A stretch of DNA of 64,000 nt, taken from assembly GCA_030490835.1 (NCBI GenBank), contig CM059971.1:38302012-38366011 (forward strand), in the 5' to 3' direction. The position numbers were made by a program, and so were the translations under genes. Positions 55,216 through 64,000 of this stretch are shown piece by piece (positions within the stretch are counted from its first letter, which is position 1; every line of letters begins with the position of its first letter). The notes beneath the pieces were generated by a model. That model made no database searches. It worked only from the letters and a program-made list of their open reading frames with translations, and had not been told where the DNA came from. This DNA comes from Annona cherimola (lineage: Eukaryota > Streptophyta > Magnoliopsida > Magnoliales > Annonaceae).

Positions 55216-55956
55216 CCCTTCTGACTACATGGACGGCTCTCACAAATCTGTTATCTCTTTGCATATATTAGCTGTGGCGCCCCGAACCGAGACGTCACTT
55301 CCTTACCTCAAGATCTATCGATTGGTAAATGTGAATCAGGATTGTTGCCCTGATCACGCGGCGGGTTTTTAATTAGAATACGTCCAGAATTTTTTTCGAT
55401 TATTCATCTGTCATCATTCATAATCTTGACATGACAATCATCATACATTGCGACATTTCACTTGTAATAAAAATCATCATTTCATTCATAGCACCTTTAT
55501 ATGCCTATCGTTATACACTGAATCATTGTATAAATCATACTTTCATACATTCAGTCATTAATTCACATGGAACTTAGAACTCTAGCTAAGTTCAGATATA
55601 CATAAACACATAGTATCTTTTCATGCCTTCCTGTCGTGAAAGTTTTCTTAAATTAGACATCATAATTTACATTCATACATTCAACCATTGAATCATTTTT
55701 AGAACTTAATATTCTCATTAAGTTCACATACACATTTGCTTACCTTAGCATATTTATGCTCTTCCATTCCTCATAGCCTTCAAGGCTATCATCACGTACC
55801 TTCCTCCACGTCTGAGGTTTGCAACCTTCGGAGTTTCCTCGGTACCTGTCTAAGGGTTTGGAAAACAAAACGTGAGTGACAACTCAGTAAACAAGCATTT
55901 TAAGGCAAGGCTTCTTGAAAACCTTTTTCATAAACATTGGGAATACCTTGTTCCTG

Positions 55957-56509
55957 AGGACATGCATATGTCCTAAAATACCATCATGAAATCATTTATT
56001 ATAAGGAAAATTTCATGTCCTTGAATGCTTTCATAAAGCATTCATTCTTAAAATCATCTACAAGCCGCGCCTGGGCTTGTTTAGGCAAAACATATACATT
56101 TTACCTTTAATGATGAGTTTCCATTAATCTTATATGAACATTTTTAATGTTCATAGCCATTACATGAAATCATTCGGTTGCCAGTGGACATTTTCCGTCC
56201 AAAACAACATAAATACTTAGGCAACGGAGACATCTCATGTCTCAAAACATCATTAACATAAACCATCATAAAATTCCTTAGCCAAGAGACATTTTATGTC
56301 TCAAAACATCATTAACATAAGCCCTCATAAAATCCTTTAGCCAAGAGACATTTCATGTCTCAAAACATCATTCACATAAGCCATCATAAAATCAAGAGAC
56401 ATTTCATGTCTCAAAACATCTTTTACATAACCTTATTGGCAATGGACATTCATATGTCCTTAAACATCAATCACATAAGCCGTTCTCGGCAAAGGACACT
56501 TTTATGTCC
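55957..56509. repeat. Hairpin array I in the giant LTR
   Basis: Perfect short hairpins at near-regular spacing: AGGACAT/ATGTCCT 55957-55974, TGAATGCTTT/AAAGCATTCA 56022-56044 and ACAAGCC/GGCTTGT 56060-56080. Four GAGACAT/ATGTCTC units lie at 56227-56243, 56286-56302, 56345-56361 and 56396-56412. GGACAT/ATGTCC is at 56444-56459 and GGACA/TGTCC at 56494-56509. The four GAGACAT units form an approximate 50-60-bp tandem repeat with CAAAACATCATTAACATAAGCC between them. Confidence 0.9.
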
Positions 56510-57055
56510 AAAAACATTCTTTATTTAGGCTCTCTTTCAAATGAACATAAATCATTTTCTTAATTCCCCGTCTTGGGGCTTGTTTATAGCAAACAAGGAA
56601 AACCATTTTCATGAATGCATTTGCATAAACACATTTCCTTTAATTCTTATTATTTACACTTTTGTGTAAAACTCCCTTTCTTTTAGGGTAACCATTTCAT
56701 AAAAATCCCTTTAGGATACTTTCATAAAATTATATTTTCATAACCCAATCTTTGGGCTTTTCAGAAATAAAACATAAGCAAATGCATTTCTCTCCATCCA
56801 GTAGTGACACTTAGCAAGTGATCATGCTACCTTTTGGAAGAGAATCCTTAACAACACGCTAGCCAGGCGGCTGTTCACTTATCCTGCTCCCATCTCAGGG
56901 AGGGCGCCGCTGGCACTCCTGTCATCCCTTAGCGACTTGGCCTTATGTAGAGTGGGCCCCGGTCATCCCAACCATGCTCTACAACCAGCCTATTCCTTGT
57001 ACCGGTGCACCGTACGTTATCCTAACGAACCGCAATCCGTTTTGGTTTGAAGAAC

Positions 57056-57187
57056 CACAGACCGCAGTCCATGTTCTTTTAAACCGGGATCACAAACCGC
57101 AGCCTGCATCCATATGCACAAAAATCATAGACCAAAGTCTATATTTAACAATTATTTTCAAAAACACATCACAGACCGCAGTCTGTG
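57056..57187. repeat. Hairpin array II in the giant LTR (GACC...AGTC units)
   Basis: CACAGACCGCAGTCTGTG (57170-57187) is a hairpin with a 7-bp stem and CGCA loop. ATAGACCAAAGTCTAT (57127-57142) keeps a 6-bp stem although its outer bases differ. Related, weaker units are CACAGACCGCAGTCCATG (57056-57073) and CACAAACCGCAGCCTGCA (57091-57108). Confidence 0.85.
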
Positions 57188-60100
57188 TCAACTTGTAAGC
57201 GAGCACACCCACTTTAACAAGTTGTTATTTGAAATCCAGTTTTAGGATGACCTTCCTTAAATTCCTTTAGAAACGTTTTGAGTAAAATATTTTGATAAAC
57301 ATTTGAAATGTTTGAGAAACAATACATCTTAAAATCCTTTTAATAAAATAATTTCAAATCCTTTGGATTTTCATAAATAAATCATATTTTCCTCTAATAT
57401 TTTCTTAGTTTCTATTTTCAGGACCTTTTGTTTACAAAAGTTATGCAATTATACTATCCCCTTGTTCATAATCTAAAAATTTAATAATTGTCCACATATC
57501 AATCATTTTCACATAGAGGAAAATTGCATAGTCTTTTGCATGCCATCAAGCAACCTGAAATTAAACCATTTTATGAAATCAACCATAGGAGGTTGGTCAT
57601 CCATAAATCCCTTTCAACACATCCGTAGAAACATTTTTCCAACATTTTCAACATAGATTTCCTTATCCAAAGGAAACCAAAACTGTTCAAATATCATTTC
57701 AAAACATGTGGACTATGTTCAAAACGTAATTTAATATTGAATTATCTTGACCTAGTAAAACAAATCTTTTTCATCATTGTTTATCACGAGTTATTGTAGA
57801 AATAACTCAAAACTCATTTACCAAACATATTTTGTGAAAAAGGGTAAAATTCCCTTTTTCTTATAAAATGTTGTTGAACAATATCATATAGAACTTGCTT
57901 CCTTAAAAGCAATTCTTAAAACCATCGATATCAAACATGAAATCCTTAAAACAACATTAACATGGAGAACTTGCTTACTCATAAGCAAAATTTCTCAATT
58001 CCATTAACATGAAGCATTCCCATCCTTGGCAACACTTAGGATAAATTATTTATCTTAAGAAGTGTCGCTTGCTTCCCATGAAGCAAACCTTAAGACTTTT
58101 CATTAAAGTCATCATTTTTCAAAACTTATGGCTTTGCATTAAAGCCGTCATATTCAAAACTTGTGCTTGCCCATTCGTAAAAACATAAGCATAAACATAG
58201 ACATTTCAATCATATCAATCACATAGAAAGAAAATGCATTTTAGAAAGTTTGCTTGCTTACCTGAGATCGTCATAATCCCTTTTTCTTCCATTCTTTTCC
58301 TTGCCTACATGAACATAATATGGTTTTTCATACATTTCTTGTCATTGCATTCCATTTAGTTTTCCAACCCATTTTCATTAGCATATATCCTTCATAATTC
58401 ATCATATACATATATGGCTTAATTTGCATATATTAGCACCGTTTTCACATATTTAGCTATCACACATCATAGCCTATACATATAACATGCACATAACCAT
58501 AAAATTAGGGTATTCATTCCAATATCATAAAAATTCATTCCATATGCATCATTCATAGCTTTATTAAGCTTACTTTGCAATTTTTCCCATTTTTTCCAAA
58601 AATACACATACGGGTGTTTCTTCTACGTACATAGCATTGCCTAAACTTCATAATTCAAATCCAAACTTTTGGATTAATAACATATCATTTAAAACAGATC
58701 CCTAAACATGAAATTCATCTCATTTTCATGCATTTTTGCATAAAATCATTTTTCATAAATCATTCATCACTCGTTTATCATTATCCCTTCACATAAGCTC
58801 ATTTAGCACTTAAACATGATGCATTTCTTAAAATTTCTTAACTCAGAAATTTAACCCATTTTCCAGAGGGTTAATTACCCTTTAATACCACTTTACTTAA
58901 GGTATTTTTATGAGGTTTAAATCCATGTTCCATAGGTTTCCAAAACAGTTAGTTTGGAACCCACTTTTAACCCGTTTAACGTGTCCTTTGACACATAACC
59001 TTAGGTCATTATATAAATCCGAAATTTCAGCATATAATTGCACTTTTCTTGATCCATATTTAATTATTTAACACATAAATCAATTTGGATCATTTATACA
59101 TAGGTTTCATATTTCTTTTTGATTTCTTTCTCAAACTAACCACATATGCTGAAATACTGCGTGCTGAAATCTTAAAATCTTGAATTAATATCAAATCAAA
59201 TATTTTTGATCTGAAATTTATACCATACCTAATAACTTCATCAATTAACTGTCATGAAATTTTCAGCACGAAATATTGACATTACATATTTATTTGGGGA
59301 TTTTTACCTTGATGAACAGTAAACTCCATTTCCAGTCAGCCTGAATGACGTTATTTATGGGGTCTATTTACACCCATCAAAACCTAATTTTTAATTTTTT
59401 TATATTATCCCCAATATGTCATGTATATCCTGTAAAATTTTCAGGCCGAAAAACCCTTTATAAAATTTATTAAAAATCCTTTTCTACAGCTGATCCTGTA
59501 ACCCGTTTTACCCTGTTTGGGCTAATATTCACGGATTTTTAATTTCCAACATACATATCCTTTTAAGTTGAAAATTGGCTCGTTCCTTAATCATAGCATA
59601 AGAATTGTTCTCAAAAAGTTTCATGCCAAAAATAATCCATTTACTGTTCCGACCATAATTTATTTTTTCAATATCATATACTTACTTGAACTAGAAGCAA
59701 ACCAAACTCTAATCTTTTGAGATGATTTCTTCTTCAAATTATCCTTCTTTTTCCCTTGGTTTTCTTTCCCTTTTTGCTGAAATTTTTAGACGTGAGCTGC
59801 TGGTTCCCCTTGGACGTTTTCAGCACTTAGAAATTTTTTCCCAAAAACCCTTTCAACTCAACGTGCACAAGGCATGCATATAGCTGGATTTTTCACAATT
59901 GTGGGACCCACTTGTGCTGCAATTCCACAGCCCATAAATGCATCTCTATCTACCATATGAGGTGGACTAATAGGGGCCAAGTAAAATTGCAACTTTTACT
60001 ATTTTACAAATTGAAAAATCTGCATCATCTTTGACCGTCCAATTGTCCTTCTTTACTTCGCCCTTAAGCAACTTGTTACTTGCTCTCCAAGAAAGCCATT

Positions 60101-60977
60101 TCTCATGATAATTATCTTAATCCATTCCATTCATCTCATAGATTTCATAATTTTATTCCATCGTTTCAAATTTCATCTCAATCCGACATTTCTACGTCGA
60201 GTTATGACCACTTGAATATATCTTTTGGATTTGGGAATAAAAATAATTAATTATCACCCTAATCCCATCATGATTCCCTTAATCCAATCCATTCAACATA
60301 AACATCTCATAATTTCATTCAACCGTTTCAAATTTCATCTCAATCCGAGTTTCCTAGCTCCCGTTACACGCGTTTGAAGTTAACGGTTGAAATGAACTTA
60401 GACTTAAAAAAATTCATAATTCTCATTTCATCAAGAATTTTTATAATCTTTTCATTTCATAATACCAAGCCTAATATTAAAAATTTTCGTTTCAAATTTC
60501 ACTTGAATCCGCCTTTTAGGCGTTGAGTTATGAATTTTCCAATATTTTCCTTCACACTTGACAATTTCCATCTTTATTTCCATAATTCATTTTAAATCAT
60601 GAAAAATTATTTTTCATGATATAATTGCACACTTAAATCACAAATAATTCATTCTAAACCCATTATCTCATTTAGTCTCAAAATGCTTAATCACATCATT
60701 CATGCTAACCCATAACCCTGATTGCCATAATTAGCAAAAATCATAAAATACCTTCATAATTCCATGATTCATAAATAATCATCAAATACATGTTCAATGC
60801 ATACATATGACTTACTTGGGTTAGGGTTTCACATTAGCTTTTAGTTAATTACTGTCTTAGTGATCATATTTTATCCATTGTCATCTACATGAATTTTCTC
60901 AACTTGCAATGACGTCATATCTGACGCATCATGAATCTAATAATAACACACTTGAATATTTTGTAACCTTGAATGAA

Positions 60978-61140
60978 AGATGAAATTTTTATTGAGATGA
61001 TGGCACTCTGACTGTCATAATAAAGAATATACTCCTTTGATTCATTCCCAACTCTTTGAAAAACTTCTTCATCCCTAGCGGCTCCTTGCTTGCTTCTATA
61101 ATAGCGATATATTCTGCCTTAGTAGTAGACTCTATAACAC
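60978..61140 (-). pseudogene. Copia-3 RNase H fragment
   Basis: The minus strand from about 61135 reads STTKAEYIAIIEASKEPLGMKKFFKELGMNQ, the C-terminal RNase H motif of Copia pol (usually S-T-x-E-A-E-Y; here Lys replaces the catalytic-region Glu). It is cut on its right side by unrelated sequence at about 61141. The giant LTR lies between it and the candidate 3' LTR. Confidence 0.75.
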
Positions 61141-62005
61141 ATTTTTACAACTTAGATTGCTATGTCACTGCTCATCCTTGCAAAGTGACCTAAAGTGGAA
61201 TTTCTATGTTTGCGCAGGGTTTTGGTAAACCACTGTTGCATGGTTTGAAATGAGCATGGGAATGATTTTAGCATGAGCATGATGCATATGGCATGAGTGA
61301 TGCATATGCATGGTTTTCATAGAATTGTTCATGGCCCTTTATTGATATGAGGATAAGTTTGTTCATGGCCCTTAATGGACATGAGGTTGGTATGGTTTCA
61401 TGTCTGTGTTTGTGGCATGACATGATTGTGTGGGGCCAGTGAGAGCCTGAAAACATTACATGTGGTGGCATAGTATATGATGAATTTGGCATGGATTTGC
61501 CATTGTTTTTACCGACGCACCTACTTACTGAGTTTGCCCAACTTACATGTTTGTTTTTCACATTTTTAACTGGACTAATACTCCAGGCACCTAGCTATAA
61601 GCTATGTTTTCAAGCTGATGTGGAATGTTCCAGGTATCAATCATGTTAGCTTTGGGCTATAATTATTTGAGGTTGATGTATATGTAAGCTATAATGTATA
61701 CTACATGATTAGTTGTGAGATGTATTTGTATATTGGGAGTGAGTTATAGACGTATGGCCTATTAAAGCCTTATTAATGTTTTTAGGAATTATAAATGTGT
61801 ATTTTACTTTTACCGAGATATAAATGATGAAAAATAATTATAGTTTAATTGGTTTTGTGTAGTTAATGAATTAGTTATGTATATCTAAGATTTCTATAAG
61901 TAGTTTTCATATATATGTGGTCCTTTGCATTCAGAATTATGGTAGATCCTTAGGAGATCCTGTCGGAAGTCTGTCATAGTGACTACTAGTCCAAGGTAGT
62001 GGTCA
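61141..62005. mobile_element. Unrelated insert replacing Copia-3 RT, gypsy-LTR-like
   Basis: About 865 bp between the RNase H and integrase pieces of Copia-3. It holds CACCTACTTACTGAGTTTG...CTCCAGGCACCTAG near 61517-61592, resembling the downstream half of plant chromovirus-type gypsy LTRs. Repeated GTTCATGGCCCTT..TGGA(C/T)ATGAGG units occur near 61327 and 61359. No terminal repeats or target duplication were found, so how it got there is open. Confidence 0.4.
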
Positions 62006-62870
62006 GTGAGGAGCTACACTGTAATACCTTTTAAATGGTCCTCTGTATTCACCACCATGTCAACATAAACACACTTTAATTTCTTCCTATTTCTTTCAAC
62101 ACTGGCATAGAAGTGCTTGAAAATACTTAAAATCTCATCTTTGGCTTTCATCGCATACGCCCATACTTTCCTAAAATGATCATTCATGAAAGTAACAAAA
62201 TATGTAGCATCATCGATAATTTTATCACCCATGAAACAAACATTAATATTTACCAAATTAAGTAAATCATGCCTTCTATGTTAAGGGGATTTACAAAATA
62301 CAACTCTATGTTGCTTACCTATTAAACAATCAATGCATGATTTCAATGGCAAACCTTTAAGCAAAAGGTGCTTCTAACAAGGATATCCAGAATTTTCTCT
62401 CTCATGTGACCAAGTTGTTTGTGTTATAGCTCTAAAGAGGATTCACGATCCACTATGTTCACTTCTCCCTTGGTATCTTCATATAACTTTTGCAGGGGGT
62501 GTTAGCCTTTTTTCCTTAGCTAAGATAAGGGAGCCTTTCGTTACTTTTCATCTATTACAATCAAAGTGGTGACAATATCCATCATTATCAAACTGTCCTG
62601 TAGAGATCAAATTAAATCAGAATTCTAGAATATGTTTGATGCCTTTCAACAGCAATTTGCATTCCAAGTCTGTCTCTTGCCAAACATCACCAATATCATG
62701 AATCTTACATTTGCCATCATTTTTCATCCTCACATAACCAAAATCACCACTAATGTTAGATGAGAAGAACTCTCTACATGGAGTAACATCTGAAAAATTT
62801 ATAAAATCTATTACCAATGCAAATACTTCACTGGCATGATGATCAACATCATAAGCTATGACAAGATCAT
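62006..62870 (-). pseudogene. Copia-3 protease and integrase, broken
   Basis: Read leftward: 62870-62600 is a protease-like region (VIDFINFSDVTPCREFFSSNISGDFGYVRMKNDG, with the expected D-S-G-A replaced by D-F-I-N), then LLLKGIKHI and LISTGQFDNDG. Next is gag-pre-integrase (SCIDCLIGKQHRVVF near 62330). 62256-62014 is integrase (ATYFVTFMNDHFRKVWAYAMKAKDEIL), with the DNGGEY region in a shifted frame near 62050. This belongs to a Copia family different from Copia-1 and -2. Dead. Confidence 0.75.
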
Positions 62871-63720
62871 TTTCAAATGCAACTTTTGCTTTATATTGTG
62901 TCTTCTTTCTTTTTTCTTCTTATTTTCTTCCTCTCTTTTCGGCTTTTTGTGTTCTTTAATTACATGTCTGAGCCTACTATAATGATAACATTTCTTGATT
63001 TTGATCTCCCTCTTGATTTATCAAGATTTCTTTTAGGCTTGTCACGGTTATTATTATTACTAGAATATATGTGCTTATTTTCCCCTTATTTTTTCTATAG
63101 CTGGTGCTTCAAAATTGGAGGATGCATGTTGCTCTTTTCGTCTTTCATCTTTATTGGACATATTTTGTTTCACTACATTCATTCTTATAACTCTGATAGG
63201 AGTAGATTTTCTAAATGAAATAACAAAGGTTTTCCAATTACCTAGCAAAGAACTCAATAAAAGTAATGTCTACACTTTAGTAGTAAATATAATTTTCATG
63301 TTGGATAAATTATTTAAAGCTTATTGAAAATACTCAAAACCTTAGCTACTTTTTGTCTATCTTTGTACTTCATGTTGATAAGTCTCTTAAATGGAATAAC
63401 TTTATTTATTGATGATTTGTGTTCATAAAGGCTATCTAATTTTTCTTATAATTCAAATGCATCAATTTCCTTAGCTACATGATGAAAGGCACCACGATCA
63501 ACCCATTGCCGGATATGCTCAACTATTTTTCTATTTAGTACATTCCAATTATCCAAAGCTTTATCTATGGGCTTAACACTTTTCACTTTAGTAGGCAAAT
63601 AAACTCTTTATAATATCAATATCTTCGATCCTCATTTTCATACCGAACAATTTGATTATGTGCATTTAAGCATAGTGAATGAAGTATCTTTTGTGAACTC
63701 AACTAGTTGAATTTCAAATC
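62871..63720 (-). pseudogene. Copia-3 gag, broken
   Basis: From about 63640 leftward the minus strand shows the UBN2-type gag pattern: KALDNWNVLNRKIVEHIRQWV, FELYEKLDSLYEHKS, NKVIPFKRLINMKYKD and LSIFNKLF in changing frames. A CCHC-like remnant (CYHYSRLRHVIKEH near 62985) and a Lys/Glu-rich segment follow. Stops are frequent. Confidence 0.7.
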
Positions 63721-63799
63721 AAGGTATATCCAAGCTTTGATAATTAATAACCAATTTTGAGAATGTTGAGGCAACTAATGTGTTTGATTCTATGTTTGA

Positions 63800-64000
63800 A
63801 GTTATTATTTTAAAATTCAAGTGAAACCTAGTCAACTTCAACATCGATTTGGGTCCAGTTGATACCCAACATTTACTTCGTTTCTTGCTCTTCTATTAGA
63901 TCTCTGTATTTTATTCAAGGAGATTGATTCAATCAGGGGTTAGTTTCAAATTGCCAAAGAGTTTTTAATAACTCAATTCATTCATCCCCTCTTAGGTTAA
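63800..64000 (+). mobile_element. Partial LTR of the Copia-1/2 family at the window edge
   Basis: CCTAGTCAACTTCAACATCGATTTGGGTCC near 63828 resembles the family's repeat words. The end, ATTTTATTCAAGGAGATTGATTCAATC...AACTCAATTCATTCATCCCCTCTTAGG, follows the U5 of the LTR at 19824-21425 (CATTCAAGGAGACTCAATTC...CCCTCTTAGG). The window ends before the LTR does, so its end and neighbours are unknown. It sits where the 5' LTR of Copia-3 would be expected. Confidence 0.5.

Larger units (their letters stand above)
55273..60833 (+). mobile_element. Complete giant solo LTR-like element, 5,561 bp, TSD TTAGC
   Basis: It starts TGTGGCGCCCCGAACC and ends TAGGGTTTCACA. The 5-bp sequence TTAGC is found exactly on both sides (55268-55272 and 60834-60838). 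TG...CA ends with a 5-bp duplication mark an LTR-retrotransposon insertion. With no gag, pol or primer site inside, it is either a solo LTR of extraordinary length or a large non-autonomous derivative (LARD). Solo LTRs of several kb are known from Ogre/Tat-type gypsy elements, but nothing here fixes the family. It interrupts Copia-3. The 3.3 kb from 57525 on matches copy A (590-4512). Confidence 0.88.

Noticed and set aside
55957..56520. CRISPR-like array
   Set aside because: Repeats of about 50-60 bp look regular, but the repeated part is a short hairpin with variable stems and the spacers are conserved. The genome is a plant one and no cas genes exist.

Overview
The window is plant nuclear DNA, most likely from a eudicot. 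It holds one intact-looking host gene, a plant-type J-domain protein, and otherwise mainly nested transposable elements of plant lineages: Copia elements primed by initiator tRNA-Met, a Ty3/gypsy-type solo LTR, L1-like LINE relics, TRIMs and MITEs. The sequence alone does not identify a genus. No rRNA gene, CRISPR array or prokaryotic operon is visible.

Layout: 1-5110 holds two oppositely oriented fragments of a family of giant LTR-like elements. 5111-11100 is AT-rich intergenic DNA with a decayed LINE-type RNase H fragment and Mutator-type MITEs; one MITE has a perfect 9-bp target duplication. 11140-17600 is the J-protein gene: a leader with at least one inferred intron (carrying a 921-bp MITE) and a single coding exon. 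17800-19823 is unassigned sequence with a poly(A) run, then the decayed end of a LINE.

19824-53886 is a nested complex built on two copies of one Copia family (Sirevirus-like) lying tail to tail. Copia-1 (+) runs from its 5' LTR at 19824 to about 36220. Copia-2 (-) runs from its 5' LTR at 53886 down to a truncated 3' LTR at 39185. Both carry an extra ORF (here ORF3) downstream of pol. Copia-1 is split by an antisense LTR (23228-24875), a solo LTR with TSD GATAA (25415-27175), a double inverted TRIM with TSD CCAAT (30195-31211), a gypsy-type solo LTR with TSD TTTGG (31693-35241, itself holding a MITE) and a giant-LTR fragment (36221 on). Copia-2 is split by a giant LTR (41854-46481). A LINE fragment (about 37439-39184) sits at the scar between the two copies.

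53887-64000 is a third, different Copia element (-). It is split by a complete 5,561-bp giant solo LTR with perfect TSD TTAGC, and its reverse transcriptase region is replaced by unrelated sequence. A partial LTR of the first Copia family ends the window. All retroelement genes seen are broken by stops, frameshifts or insertions.

The strongest unexplained signal is palindrome and hairpin arrays in three unrelated element types. The giant LTRs carry many short hairpins whose stems differ while pairing is kept. The Copia LTRs carry repeated TGCGACTT / AAGTCGCA hairpins. One MITE carries six copies of a 16-bp perfect palindrome. ORF3 and the inverted TRIM dimer are the next most interesting items.
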